A stretch of DNA of 64,000 nucleotides from Cystobasidium ongulense (GCA_022835595.1 BQUP01000010.1:388236-452235), one strand, 5' to 3'; positions 47,756 to 60,245 are shown, counted from the stretch's first letter. The notes: generated by a model from the letters alone, not told the origin. Numbers and translations are program-made.

Positions 47756-50291
47756 CTAGCAATCCGGCATCGATACTGGAATCTTGATAGTTGCAGCCAA
47801 ACCTCCAATACTGGTCTCTTTGTAATGGACGTGCATCTATCTCGTAACGACTATCAGTCAGGTGTCCAGGAACCCCCGGCCATGAGGATACTTACATCTT
47901 GAGCAGTGTTCCTCATTGTGGTAATCACCTCGTCGAGCGATATGAGATGTTCCCCGTTGCCAGATAGGGCCAGCTGAGCAGCTGCTACTGCCTTAATAGC
48001 GCCAACTGCAATAAGCGCTCGTAAGTTCAGACGTTGACTGCTCTTTCAGCAGCCATTAGAAGCAGAAACCCACGTGAATTTCTCTCAATACAGGGCGCCT
48101 GTACCAAACCTCCAATGGGATCGCACGTCAAGCCCAAACTATGTTCAAGCGAAACCTCGGCTGCTTGAAGTATTTGCGCTGGAGTGCCTCCGCAGACAGC
48201 TGTAAAGCCTGCGGCTGCCATAGCTGTAGCAGAACCTACTTCCGCCATGCACCCTCCTTGACTTCCGCTTATGGTTGCTCCTCTCTTGATAAGCATCCCG
48301 ATAGCTGAGCCAGTCAGCAGAAACGTTAAGATATCTGTCTCTGGATCGCTCGAGACGAACTCCGTAAGATATTTTCCTACGCTTGGAAGAATTCCTGAAG
48401 CGCCGTTCGTTGGTGCGGTTACCTACTTATTACTTTGGTCAGTCTACAGTCAATATCCACCAGCCATTTTGCTGGGAGACAACTCACAATTCGACCCCCA
48501 GCGGCGTTGACTTCGTTGACAGCCATGGCGTAGGTCGATAGAGCCTCCATGGCAGGGAAGGACGTTTTGCGTGGAGGTACGGGTGGTAAGGGGTGGTCCC
48601 TCCTGCCTCTGAATGTCATGCCAGGTCGTGAAGGGACCAGTCCGTCCCCTTTGCCATTGACTGAAGCTAGGGGCTTCGACGATGACAAGGTGCCTTCAGG
48701 AAACTGAGGATATAGGCCCCTCATGAGTCGTTTGTACAAGGCTGGGGCTCGACGTTTGACATTCAGACCACCTGGAAGATGAGTTTCTTGCGATGTTACT
48801 CCTTCTCGAATGCAAGAATCCATAACCCTCCAGATATTAAGGAGCTTGTCTCTGATTTCATCATCCATCAGATAATGTCGTTCATTCTCCCACACAATTT
48901 GTGCTATAGATAAATTATGCTCATCGCACAAATTCAAGAGATCAGCGCCTGTCGAAAATGGCATGGGTGGGCGTGCCCATCTATCTTCAGTGGTAACATG
49001 GCTCGGAGCTGGTTCTGTGGCTGTATCTGCTGTAGGCGCTTCGAGTAGGCCGACTGTCTCGCTGGGCACTCCCTGGTTCTGCTGCCTACGTGCAGGATTG
49101 GCATTCAAGTGATTCTTCTCCTTGTAGAAAACGTTTTCTCCACCGACTTGCAGACTCCGCGGTGTAACTACGAAGCCGCCACCGACGCTGAAGTATTCGT
49201 TTAGCGCTAGCAAGTCACCATTCTTGTCGAAAACGGTGAAAGTCATGCCTAAAGTCGGATGTCAAACTCAGGACAGTCTCGCCAGACGTTTAACCATACG
49301 TACCATTTGGGTGTTCGGGCAGAACGGCGTCCCATCGCCAAGAAATGTCTTTTTCTGGATCGAATCTGACTGACTTGTGGCCTGCCAAAGAGACTGGAAG
49401 ACATACCAAAGCTTAGAAACCTCACCGCCTGCCAAGAGAAAGAGAACTCAGGGCTTACTCGCTTTAGTGTCTACAATGCTCTTATAGTTGGGTTGTATCA
49501 TAGACGTATCGCATGTTTCGCAGTCGTAGCCTTGCATGCCCATCAGAAGCCCTTCTACTGTGTAATGACCTTTACCAGTAGCAGCTAGACTTCCGTAAAG
49601 GGTGATCTTCAGGGAAGCGACTTGGTCGAGGACCTTGTTGCGTTCGAGTTCACCAGTGAAAATGCCTGCGGCTCGCCCTATATATCATGATGGTGCACTC
49701 AGGTGTTAGGTCTACAATATTTTTCCAAATACCGCAGAATATACAGCCACGGTATTAGGCTACACTATGAAAGTATGGAAGATTACTTAGCTAGAATATG
49801 CTTTATTGCTAGCTTTATTCTAGCAATAAAGCATATTCTAGCTAAGTAGTCTTCCATACTTTCATAGTGTAGCCTAATACCATGGCTATATCTCCTGCGA
49901 ATTGGAAAATAATCAGTAGACGCTTACAAGGTCCAACTATAGTGGACAAGGCGAAAAGCACATGTTAACGCTTGTAAGGTCACGCGTTGGGTTGACAATT
50001 CGGTGGCGAACTACCCAACTCACCAGTATGACTTGAGCTGGGTCCTACGCCAATGGAAAAGAGGTCGAAAGTCGACAACACAGCATGTGCATGTTTGCTA
50101 TGTGATTTTATGCCAGAAGTTGTAGGACTTTCGGCGACTGATGTAGCTGGCACATCGATACTCGCACTCTCCGCTGAGCTAGAAAGTTTGCGATACCACG
50201 CGGTCTTGAAGGAAGAAGTCGGCCGTATAGGTCTTCGCAGCGGGACTTCAGCAACTCTGAGCGTCAGAGAACGGGTATGCCTTGCTAGCAT
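47756..50291 (-). CDS. Iron-sulfur L-serine dehydratase (L-serine ammonia-lyase), single chain
   Basis: The enzyme deaminates L-serine to pyruvate using a [4Fe-4S] cluster rather than PLP. Exon 1 (50291-50024) joins exon 2 at 49677 to give FDLFSIGVGPSSSHTGRAAG, the opening of the beta domain; GELERNKVLDQVASLKITLY, GYDCETCDTSMIQPNY, DISWRWDAVLPEHPNG and MTFTVFDKNGDLLALNEYFS follow. The alpha domain has VTAPTNGASGILPSVGKYL, then GATISGSQGGCMAEVGSATA, LGLTCDPIGGLVQAPCIERN and MHVHYKETSIGGLAATIK. The three Cys expected to hold the cluster (GGC, LTC, APC) are present. The first 40 residues are Arg/Ser-rich without acidic patches (MLARHTRSLTLRVAEVPLRR), resembling a mitochondrial presequence. Intron 1 is 346 nt and carries a long palindrome. 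Confidence 0.92.
49733..49899. repeat. Long near-perfect palindrome (foldback element) in an intron
   Basis: Positions 49745-49812 are complementary to 49820-49887 with only two mismatches in 68, around a 7-base loop (ctttatt). The pairing continues outward to about 49733 and 49899 with three mismatches, and TTTTCCAA occurs beyond both ends. The element is AT-rich and has no coding capacity. It lies wholly within the first intron (49678-50023) of the serine dehydratase gene. The form is that of a MITE or foldback transposon remnant. Confidence 0.82.
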
Positions 50292-50587
50292 GACTGCTGC
50301 TATTGAGGCAGGCCAATCAATGCATGGCGAAAGAGCAAGCTCAACAGCGTCTTTATCCGATCACGTCCTGCTTCTTATCATGTGACCAAATAAATGCTGG
50401 GATAAGGAAGATATTTCTCGATAGTAATCTGGTTAGGCATGTAATTGCATATACGGTATATTACTTGGTATTGATGAGAAACAATCAATGCTACAGGGAT
50501 CTTCATTCTACCATACGACGAATGGTCAATGTCGGGCCTGTGAAGAGTATGTTTAGTTCAGATACTCGCATTTGGCCGGTGTCGACA

Positions 50588-53305
50588 CTAAAGACCTACC
50601 AAGCGCGACATTGCGCGTAGCCTGGCGCCATACTTGAAGAACAGGACCGGAACAATTGCAAAAAGTAGACAGAGGCAGCCAAGAAGGGTGCAAGCCCTAT
50701 TCCCCAACATAAAGTAAGCCTGATGTATGGATGCAGCGAAAGTTTGAAGGTAGCGCGCGACTTACCAGGAGACACCAAGATTGTTATACATTGGCCGAGC
50801 GACAAGTGGTAGAGCACCACTGTTATATAAGGTCAGCTTATCATGTCGCTCCGACATGACTTGATTGACTTACGCTGCAGCCGACCGAAGGAAAGTATTA
50901 GCAGCTACTGCAGAGGCTGCACTTTGTGTATATGCATCCAGTAGATAGTTGAGGCCGCCCTGGAAGATGAGGAGGAAGGATACGCCAACGAAGTACAAGC
51001 CGAGGACAGATGGAAACCATTGTATGCTTGGGTTGCTTGTCCACCCGAGTATGAAGAACTATCGAGTAGCACAATATCAGGCTTGAGCTATCCTCGCATT
51101 TCTCCATGCAAGTCGCGAAAATTATACGAAACTCACCCCTATTGGAAAACAGATGGAACCGAGCATCATGGGAGGCAGTCTCCACTCGGGTTCCACTTCC
51201 CCGTACTTTTTCATCCTCTTGCTGAAAACCTTTTCAGAATACTACAGATTCAACGAATTAGCTAATTGGCCTGCTTCAAAGAAGGTGGGATCTGATTTAC
51301 TAGTACATTGATACCGGCTGCGGTGAACGAACCTAGCAAAAGAGCAATGAAAGGCAGAGTTCCGACTAAGGTGCTCCAGCCTCGATGTTCTTCGTAGATT
51401 ATCGGAATTGCAGCGAACTTTGAACGAAGTGAGATCCTGATGTCTTTGAGATATAGACGCGAGATGAAGGACTTACAAGCAAATACGACACTCCATAAGC
51501 AAAACTATTGAAGAGCGTTATGCACAAGACCATTGGCTCCATCACGATCATCTTGAGTGGCAAAATGAGATGCTTATGCAAGAAGACACTCAAGCCAACT
51601 GGGTTCATTTCTGATTTAGAGTGTAGCTGGGTGAGCATGTTGTTTAGCAGATCTTTCGCTCTTCGTTCAAATTTGCATGCTTACTTCCCAACGGCCAGTC
51701 TTCCAGCGAAGATTGCGCGCTTTCGTATTGAGTATAGCCGGCGCGAATGTTTCCGGAAAGAAAAATAGGTCTAACACGAGGACCACACACGTGAGGATAA
51801 CCGTAAAGTATTCCGTCCACCTCCAGCCGAGACTTGATTCTGAAAAGGCAGCGCCAACGATAGGCTAGATGATGTGAGAGCTTATCAATGTAAGTCCTGT
51901 ACTGATATCAATCCAAGAAACCCGACTCACGCCTAAATTCGGCCCTGCAACTACAGCCAGACTATAGAAAACCACTGCTGTTGCACGTTGTCTTTGATCC
52001 CACATATCTGCCAGTCCTCCTCCAACGTTGGTGACTGAGTAAATGCAACTCTGTGAGCTCCAATGGCGAGACTTCGACATGCAGGCCAGGCAGTAAAGAC
52101 GCACCTGGAGCACTGGCGAAAACACCAGCAAAGAAACGAGTTATCATTATAGTTTGAACGTTCTCGGCAGTCGCTGTAGCTGCCGCGAAGCAAGCCGAAA
52201 TGAATAGAGGAGCGAGAGTCGGCCATTTCCGCCCATATACTTCGCTTAGCGGCGCGAAAACAATAGGACCTGCGGAAGTAGAAAAGGAAAAGCTCAGCTC
52301 GGGAGGAAAGGTTGTATGCGCGTACCAGACTTACCAGGTACGAAGCCTATGATGAAGAGTGACAAGCCTAATATAGCCACCTCTTGCGATATCCCATAAT
52401 CACGTGATATGTACTTTAATGCAGGACTGAACACCGAAGAGGCGAAGGTGGAAGTCATAGTTGTCACACCCATAAGCATAGTAATCGTGACTTTCCGTCT
52501 GTAAGGCCAGTTTTTTGGATTTGCAGGATCATCGGGTCCGTCGAAAGTGACAATCTAAAGACAGAATTAACTTTAGCTCTTACTTGTTGAGAATTCAGGT
52601 CGAGCTCACATTGTCCTTCCAGTCACGAGTCTCTGGATCTTTATTGGACCTTGTGCTCAGTGATGTACCTCTACGCGTTCTCCTCCGTCGCAAACCAGCT
52701 TCTCCCTTTTCGGCCACGCTTGGATCTACTTGGGCTGCGCCTTGCGGTGTGCGGCGCTTCTCAGCAGTGACACCTGAGATAGCTCTTCCATCGCGAGCAT
52801 CACCTTCAGCTAATGTTCGTACAGAGCTGTCTTCTCTTGAGCTTAGAGGTGTCTGCTGCTCCTGGTCTTCTTCATCTCCTTCCTCGTGATCGTCTTCATG
52901 CTGGTCAGCATCATCTTCATGGTCAAACTCCACTAGATCTTCGTCGGCATCGGGGTCAAGGACGGATGTGTCGATATGATCACTGGTGTGCTTTCTTAAC
53001 GGTAGAAAGCCTGGTCTCTGAACAGGTCTTTCGTTTATTTCACCAGTCGTTATAGCTCGGGTGCCGTCATTGATGGGATTTCCGTGCCCAGCAGCAGCAG
53101 CAGCGGCATTGCGCTCTGGTATTCTATCTCTAAAGGTGAGGGCACGACCACGATTGTTTGCAGGAAGCACAGGCGCTGATTCTGCGCGCTCACGAGGCAT
53201 TGCATCGGGTCTTGTGGTGGTTGAAATGCGTGGAAAGCTTCTACTTCTAAAATCAAGATTTCGTTGCTTCCTATTTCGATTGCCTTTTGTACATCTCCAT
53301 GCCAC
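50588..53305 (-). CDS. MFS transporter, DHA1 drug:H+ antiporter family
   Basis: A multi-exon gene from MAWRCTKGN (53305; an internal Met at 53200 is an alternative start) to a stop at 50588-50590. The first 240 residues are cytoplasmic and charged, with a strongly acidic run (EFDHEDDADQHEDDHEEGDE) and an Arg cluster. The core starts at TFDGPDDPANPKNWPYRRK, the classical lead-in of fungal polyamine and drug exporters. It continues with FSPALKYISRDYGIS, PLSEVYGRKWPTL, GLADMWDQRQRATAVVFYSL, GPNLGPIVGAAF, WRWTEYFTVILT, PMVLCITLFNSFAYGVSYLL and LPLVARPMYNNLGVSW. The last exon gives FFKYGARLRAMSRLVGL when read in the frame set by the final intron. Export of drugs, polyamines or metabolites is likely; the substrate is unknown. 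Confidence 0.88.
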
Positions 53306-55037
53306 TTGTCATCCAAGATTGAATTGTGCAGAGAGCTACAGGTATGCACAACAACGACAAGTCAACCGCTCTCTACGGTTCAGCTGTAGAGAACTAGATT
53401 GCAATCAAGTATTACACTTTGGCAATGCAGGTAGGAGCGAAATTGAAGATCGTACTTTAAAGCGTCCATCGGACTCAGCGACATGACAACGGTGTACTAA
53501 GGTCCTAGCCAACTCTCCTGAGACTTGGCAAGGAATATGTCATTCCGTCTTGGGAGTCTGAGCAGTATAATTATTAAATACCCACAACAGACCTGTAGCA
53601 TGAACGGCACGTGTTTCTATAGCTGGCTGACCAAGACCGTATATCGCAGTGGCTATATATATCGGAACAGGCAACGAAGAGTCTTCGTCCTCTGCACACA
53701 ATGACCTGCGATATGTCCTATACAGGTCTCTTCCCACCCGCGAGCTGTGGGCGTCCCTGGTAGCCAGAGTGCCGGCATACACATGTATCTTCTGCAGCAT
53801 TATCAATGACGAGGACAGGAAGAATGGCCGATGACGGTAGAGACGATGATCTTCTCGAATACTCTATCATTAAACTTAGCCGTTCCGTGCCTGAAGGCCG
53901 TCTCGAGAACAACTTGACTGACTGAGCAGATCTTTCTTCCCCAACCCGACTGCCTCCGCGTGCCCCAGCTTCCAGAACCCGGGGAGTGAAAAAGCTTTTT
54001 CACAAATCCGAAGTCCGCCACTATTTGCAATGTATGCTCGGGAAATACGGTCAGCCAGCAGAATCAAAGCAGTAAGTGCTGTGCAAGTCATAGCACTGTA
54101 CTTTCTCCAATTTCTGGCGAGCGTTTACTACTGTCTCCTGGCCCAGAACACTCAGGCTTTGACGCGTTGTTGGCTGGAATTGACTGCATATTGCAAAAGC
54201 TCTGCAGGAGCCCAAGACTATTTACTGACAAGCTGAAGAAAGCTGGCATCGGGAAAAGGTTCGCCTTGAATATGCCAGGCACCAGAGCAATCTGTTCCCA
54301 AATTATGCGGGCTTTCGGTGCGGGCTCCCACAATCCAGTTTGCAGAAGGCATTATTCTCATCTTCGCAGACTGGTTTCTAGCGACACAATGAGGCACGGT
54401 ACACGTTCATGCGGACTTTGGCCAGGGAATGCTGCTTCATTTTTGGCCGATATGCTTCCGATGCTGGCTACATTGCCGGGCCTTGCATTGCCTGTCCAGC
54501 TCCAGCTGCGTTTTTTGTTGAGTTTATCGCCACATGCCTCGCCGCGACGCCACGCGCTGAGGAAATCCGAAGTGAGAAGGCCACCCTAAAGTTGCGCTGG
54601 CTAAAGGCAGGAGTAATGTCTCGACTACCAATTGGTGGCGAGAGGCGAAGCGGGCATTAATACTTTTACTAATGATCTGAAAACTCTGCTTGGGTTTTTC
54701 GGCCATCTGCTTTGAAATCCTCCCCCAATCAATCACAACCCGGCAAAAACTTGGAAAAAGAGAAAAAGATCAAAGCAGAAAATCATCTCGACATCTCTTT
54801 TCTCTCTTTCTTTCCCACAACTGCATTCCAGCACCCAGGTGCACTGAGCATATCTTACTACAAGCTCATCACAGAGTAGAGTCTTACACACTCTTACACC
54901 CCCTCTACAACCGAGGCCAACTTCGTCAGCCTCTTTCATCAATCGACACATCGTCGCGCTTTCCAGCCAGGACCGCGCAGATTTTTCGTCGCACTCTTCA
55001 TCTCTTCCCTTCACATTAACCAACAAACACATACAAA
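53306..55037. other. Long intergenic region upstream of EF-3
   Basis: About 1.7 kb without a supportable gene. Open frames of 60-140 codons exist but have no recognisable motif and overlap each other. From about 54770 onwards the strand becomes strongly pyrimidine-rich (tctctttctttcccac and similar), as expected for the promoter and leader of a very highly expressed fungal gene. Confidence 0.5.
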
Positions 55038-55108
55038 GTGAGCAGCGAGCGCTTCTACATGCAGTAGGAGATAACAGCATACTTACACGCCTTTTCTTGT
55101 TCCCACAG
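55038..55108 (+). other. 5' UTR intron of EF-3
   Basis: A donor gtgagc at 55038 and an acceptor ttgttcccacag ending at 55108 define a 71-nt intron that would leave a single C before the ATG at 55110. Its presence is inferred from splice consensus and from the pyrimidine-rich leader. Confidence 0.55.
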
Positions 55109-55109
55109 C

Positions 55110-58100
55110 ATGCCTGCCCCAGCTACAAAGACACACCAGACCGGAAAGGTCGGCGTGCCCACACCCATCAAAATCGATCCTGCGGCTATCGCACTCGAAG
55201 GCGGCCATGCTGCCACCGCTGAGCTAGCCGGCAACGCCGCTGGTGAAGCCAAGGTTGACATCCATGCTCTCATGCATGCTACCGATGCCGAGGTCCGCGA
55301 GCGATATGCTGAAGAGCTCGCCTCCCTCGTCAAGATGGAAGGCCCAACTGCCTTTGTCAGACTTGGACTCGCTGATGCCATCTCCAACGGCCTCAACGAC
55401 AAGAAGAGCACCGTCGCCCGTGAAGGTGCCTGTGTCCTTATCACCACCCTTTTCCAGCAAGGTCTAGGTAACGCCGTCGAGCCCTTCATGCTCGAAAAGG
55501 TCTTCCCTCTCCTCGTTTCCGAGACTTTCGCCGACAAGGAAAAGGTCGTTCGTGAAGCTGCTGTCGAAGCTGTCAGCACATTCGCCAAGAACATGTCACC
55601 ATGGGCTCTCCCAGACGTTCTGCCTACTCTCCTCGAGCAAATCAAGACCGCCGGTAAATGGCAAGTCAAGACCGGTGCTCTCGCCGTCATGGATGTCCTC
55701 ATCCGCAATGCTCCAGCACAGATGGCTACCGCTACACCTATCATCATTCCCGTCATGACAGACGCTATCTGGGACACCAAGGCCGATGTCAAGAAGGCTG
55801 CCCGCTCCACACTCAAGCAGACCACTTCCCTCGTCACCAACAAGGATATTGAGCGATTCATTCCTGCTCTTATCAAGTCTCTCGAGAACCCAGTTGAAGA
55901 GACCGTCAAGACCATTGCTCTCCTCGCTGCCACCACTTTCGTCTCCGAGGTCGACTCTCCTACCCTTTCCTTGATGGTTCCCCTTCTATCCCGAGGTCTC
56001 GATGAGCGTGCTACCGCTGTCAGACGTAAGGTCGCTGTCATCATTGACAACATGGCCAAGCTCGTCGACAACGAGTTCACAGTCAGACCTTTCTTGCCCA
56101 AGCTCATGCCCAAGCTTGTCAAGATTGAGGACACCGTCGCCGATCCTGAAGCTCGTGGTGTCCTCACCAGAGCCATCAAGACTCTCCGAGATGTCGGTAA
56201 CGTCCCAACTGGTGACGGCTCTGATCTCCCACCTGTCAAGGTCTACACTGCCCAGGATACTGCCAAGACCGTCATTGACGCTGTCAAGGCTCACTCCCAG
56301 CAGACGTCGATGACTGCCGAGTCTCCTCTCGTTCACTACATCGCTTCCCTATCTGCCAATCTCCTCAATGCTCGCAATTACGAGTTCACAGAGTGGGAGA
56401 CCGTTCTCACCCCTTATGTCAACCTCGGTGTTCCCGAGATTGCCTCTGCTCAGCCCGTCGTCAGACAAATCCTTGAACAATCCGCCAAGGAGTCCGGAGG
56501 TGAAGTTGAAGCTTTCGAAGACGAGGAGGAAGGCGAAGATCTTTGCAACTGTCAATTCTCCCTCGCTTACGGTGCCAAGATTCTTTTGAACACTGCTACT
56601 CTCCGCCTCAAGCGTGGTCACCGTTACGGTCTCTGCGGGCGAAATGGTTCCGGAAAGTCTACTCTCATGAGAGCTATTCAGAATGGACAAGTCGAAGGTT
56701 TCCCATCTCCAGATGATGTCAGAACTTTCTACGTCGAGCACGACATTGACGGATCCGAGGAGGAGACCACCATCCTGGACTTCATTCTCACAGACAAGCG
56801 AATTCAAGGTACCCATGAGGAAATCAAGGAGACTCTTGACTCTGTCGGTTTCACCGCTGAGCGACAAGCACACTCCATTGGCTCTCTATCCGGTGGATGG
56901 AAGATGAAGCTCGCACTCGCTCGTGCCATTCTCTTCAAGGCCGATATCCTTCTCCTCGATGAACCCACCAATCATCTCGATGTCGTCAACGTCACCTGGT
57001 TGATTGACTACCTCACTTCCCTCACCACATGCACATCCATCATTGTCTCGCACGACTCTGACTTCCTGAACAGAACCGTCACCGATGTTCTCCACCTTGA
57101 CCGATTCAAGATCAAGCGTTACCCCGGTAACCTCGAGGCTTTCGTCAAGCACGTTCCTGCTGCCAAGGCTTACTACGAGCTCAACCCAGCTGAGGACTAC
57201 CAGTTCAAGTTCCCAGACCCTCCCCTACTCGATGGTGTCAAGACCAAGGAGAAGTCTCTCCTCAAGATGAGACACGTCACTTTCCAATATCCCGGATCAG
57301 CCAAGCCACAGCTTGTTGATGTCACACTCCAGGTCTCGCTCTCATCTCGTGTTGCCGTCCTCGGACCCAACGGTGCTGGTAAATCCACACTTGTCAAGCT
57401 CCTCGTCGGTGAAACCGAGAGCCAGCAAGGTGAAGTCTGGAAGCACCCCAATTTGGTCATTGGTTACGTTGCCCAGCACGCTTTCCACCACATTGATCAC
57501 CATCTCGACAAGACTCCTCTAGAGTACCTGTTATGGAGATACCAGACCGGTGAGGATCTCGAGGAACTCAACAAGGAGGGCCGACAGATCACCGACGCCG
57601 AGAAGGAGAAGATGAAGCAGGGTGAAGTCGTCCTAGTTGAAGGTGTCAAGCGCATCATCGACGAGATTGTCGGACGAAAGAAGCTAAAGCAATCTTACGA
57701 GTACGAGCTATCCTTCAAGGCTCTGTCATCATCAGAAAACATCTGGATGTCCCGAGATGAGCTCATCTCGCGTGGTTTCGAGAAGAAGGTCCTCGAGGTT
57801 GATACTCGTGAAGCTCAACGTCTTGGTTTAATGAGACCTCTCGTCCGAAAGGAAATCGAGAAGCACATGGCCGACTTCGGTCTAGAAGCCGAGTTCGTTA
57901 CACATAACACTATGCGTGGTCTCTCTGGTGGACAAAAGGTTAAGGTCGTCCTAGCTGCCGCTACATGGCGAAGACCTCACGTCGTCATTCTTGATGAACC
58001 TAGTAAGCCATGCTCTTGCTCGCTGTTTCGCCACCATCGATCACTGACATTTTTCTACTTCAACAGCCAATTACCTCGACAGAGAATCACTTGCTGCTCT

Positions 58101-58428
58101 CATTGAATCACTCAAGAACTTCGAGGGAGGCGTTTTAGTTATCACACATAACCGCGAGTTCTCAGAATCAATTTGCAAGGAAGTCTGGGCCATGAGAGAT
58201 GGTTATCTAGTCGCTTCCGGCCACAACTGGGTTGAAGGCCAAGGATCTGGTCCAAGAATCGATGACAAGAAGGACGAAGAGGAGGAGCACTTCGATGCCA
58301 TGGGTAACAAGATTGACGGACCCAAGAAGGTGACCAAGTTGAGCTCGAAGGAAGAGCGCAAAAAGAAAAAGGACCGCATGGCCCGCCGCAAGCGTGGTGA
58401 GGAGGTCTTCACCGATGAGGAACTCTAA
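55110..58428 (+). CDS. YEF3: Translation elongation factor 3 (ABC-F type ATPase)
   Basis: EF-3 is the fungal ATPase that promotes E-site tRNA release during elongation. Two exons (55110-58002, 58067-58428) give 1084 residues, close to the yeast length. HEAT repeats fill residues 40-360 ([33 protein letters not shown]). The first ABC cassette has Walker [10 protein letters not shown], signature LSGGW and Walker [13 protein letters not shown]. The second has GPNGAGKST, a chromodomain-like insertion ([17 protein letters not shown] through [17 protein letters not shown]), LSGGQ and VVILDEPTNYLD, with the last motif split by the intron. The C-terminus is Lys-rich ([16 protein letters not shown]), as in ribosome-binding tails. 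Codon use is biased to C-ending codons, as expected for an abundant protein. A 394-codon open frame on the opposite strand is an artefact of that bias. Confidence 0.97.
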
Positions 58429-59099
58429 ATCTTGGGTTCTCCTTCGAGCGCTTCTTGTAGGAAAGCTCAATATACGTACCTAGAGTCCGCCATACGTCAG
58501 TCGGTGTCCTGAGGCAGGTCAATGGCCTCTAATATAGAAGAACAGCTAGACAGTACTTTTTAGATTGATTGTTTACTCTCGCATATTATGTTACATCTGT
58601 CATACCTGCTTGAGCTATCTTCTCTTCTTTGTCACTTTTCTTTCCATGTCTGGTGCTCAATCTTTCCATCAACCGTTGTTTTCTGGTCTTTTGTTCACGA
58701 CCTGCTGTACTCGTATGCTCAAGTGCAATGCAATGGATAGCAAAATGCAAATCGTTACTCTAACTGTGTCTACTCCTTGTTCGCTATTCGGTTCTTTGCA
58801 AGTTCCTGTCTTGTGATTGCTATCTCTCACTCTTCCTCAGCGAAGTGCATCTGGCGGCTGAACCCAAGAGTTTCAATCATCCTGATACTGTCGTATTCTT
58901 ACTGCTGGCGAGTATGTATGGCGGTGTTTACCTCATTGCTCTTGTTGCTCTACGCATTTAACTCACGTGCACTACTATTCATGTGTGGCGAAACCAGTCA
59001 CGATGAACATCCAAGCTTTGGTCGGGCCTACGCACCGTCCTGACCTTCTCTCTTCATCCTCTCTTCATCCAACGCATCAATACTACATACCATTCCACA
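58429..59099. other. Intergenic region downstream of EF-3
   Basis: These 671 bp contain the EF-3 3' UTR and the promoter of the next gene. Open frames are short and AT-rich without motifs. Nothing else is supported. Confidence 0.5.
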
Positions 59100-59680
59100 A
59101 TGACTCCCGATACTACAGTCCTTGTTGCTGTCTTGAGCTCCGTCTTCGGCTTCATGTTCGCCGTCTTCCTTTTCCTTATACTACGCTTCACATTTCGAAA
59201 TCGCACGCTGGAACCGCGAAGTACTTCTCCAGAAGCCTTAAGACCTGGTACAAGCACAAGACTAGGTTCTCAGCAGTGGAAAGATAGATGGAGTACCAGT
59301 AAACGAGGTGACGCTGCTGCTGTCAGTGTCACAGCGGACGACGAACTCGAAGCTCAACAGCAATACCTCGACGATAAAACTGCTGGCGAGTTCGGAGCAC
59401 ATGTGAATGAGAACGGCACACGAAGCTATCTGAATGGCTGGTGAGCTTAATTCAATCACGCTGTCAGTGCTTTTTCTAACTAGTTTCATTCTGTGCCATC
59501 AGGTTCGCCCTCGAAGCTCCGCCACAAATCAACACTACATTCAGAAGCCACCCAGCTCGCGGTCATCACGAAAGAGTACGCACAAAGGAAGCCAGCGCAG
59601 GAGATGAATGGGAAGTCAAGACAGATATATCAGACAACATCGATCCTGAAGCTTACAGGCCTCAATATGCGACAATATAG
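59100..59680 (+). CDS. Small single-pass membrane protein of unknown function
   Basis: Two exons, 59100-59440 and 59503-59680, give 172 residues. A short luminal or extracellular start is followed by one hydrophobic helix (VLSSVFGFMFAVFLFLILRF, about residues 10-29) and a basic stop-transfer segment, TFRNRT. The rest is hydrophilic: DRWSTSKRGDAAAVSV, DDELEAQQQYLDDKTAG and, after the intron, FALEAPPQINTTFRSHPARG and WEVKTDISDNIDPEAYRPQY. The joined frame and the good splice signals support a real gene. I do not recognise a family. Topology suggests a cytoplasmic tail of about 140 residues. Confidence 0.6.
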
Positions 59681-60245
59681 CTGTCGAAGAAAGCAAAGTC
59701 TCGTCATGCACCCGATTGTTTACGGCTTCAGTATAATAAAGTGTAGCCATAGGGAATCCTCACGGTTCTGAAACGCCATTGGCTTTGAATACGCAGAAGT
59801 GAACCGCCTTACAAATTGACCACATTGGATGTCAAAGGCCATCGCACCCATGTGGACCTTTAAGAACACTCCTATGCACGTCTAGTTACTTGACACGTCC
59901 AGCTACCCACTCACTCACTGATAAGGCCTGGCTCTGGATCTACTTTTTCTCGCTTCCCTTCTGTTCTGCAAAGTCGGAAATATCCACTAGATATCCATGG
60001 ATATGGAAGTGTGGAAGGCATACGTCCTGACGCTAGGTAAGAGTTTCATACCTTCCAGGCTTCCACTTTTTGGGGTATAAAAAGCGGTGTGAGATACCTG
60101 ATGCCTCTTGATTCTGCATCGCTCACTTCGAGAGGTCACAACTAATTAAATCTAACCATTAACCCTTTTGAACTTCCTATTCACGATAAACACTCCATCA
60201 ACGAATTGACGACTCCAGGCAACCACGCAACCCCCCCCCCCCCCC
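59681..60245. promoter_or_regulatory. Promoter-like region before the assembly gap
   Basis: TATAAAAAGCGGT at 60076-60088 is a strong TATA element. It is followed by about 110 bases of A/C-rich leader-like sequence (aactaattaaatc, attcacgataaacactcc) and then by a run of 15 C at 60231-60245 that passes into the N gap. This looks like the promoter and leader of a gene whose start is lost in the gap. Confidence 0.4.

Noticed and set aside
50588-50820. Alternative C-terminus of the DHA1 transporter (FLAASVYFLQLFRS frame)
   Set aside because: The frame reached through the last intron gives ALPLVARPMYNNLGVSW and then FFKYGARLRAMSRL, the usual family ending; the other frame has no family match.
53540-54736. 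Several 60-140 codon frames on both strands
   Set aside because: They overlap one another, lack motifs and have no supporting splice partners; the region is treated as intergenic.
55055-56239. 394-codon open frame on the minus strand
   Set aside because: It is antisense to the N-terminal part of EF-3. The C-ending codon bias of EF-3 removes stops on the other strand; the translation has no motif.
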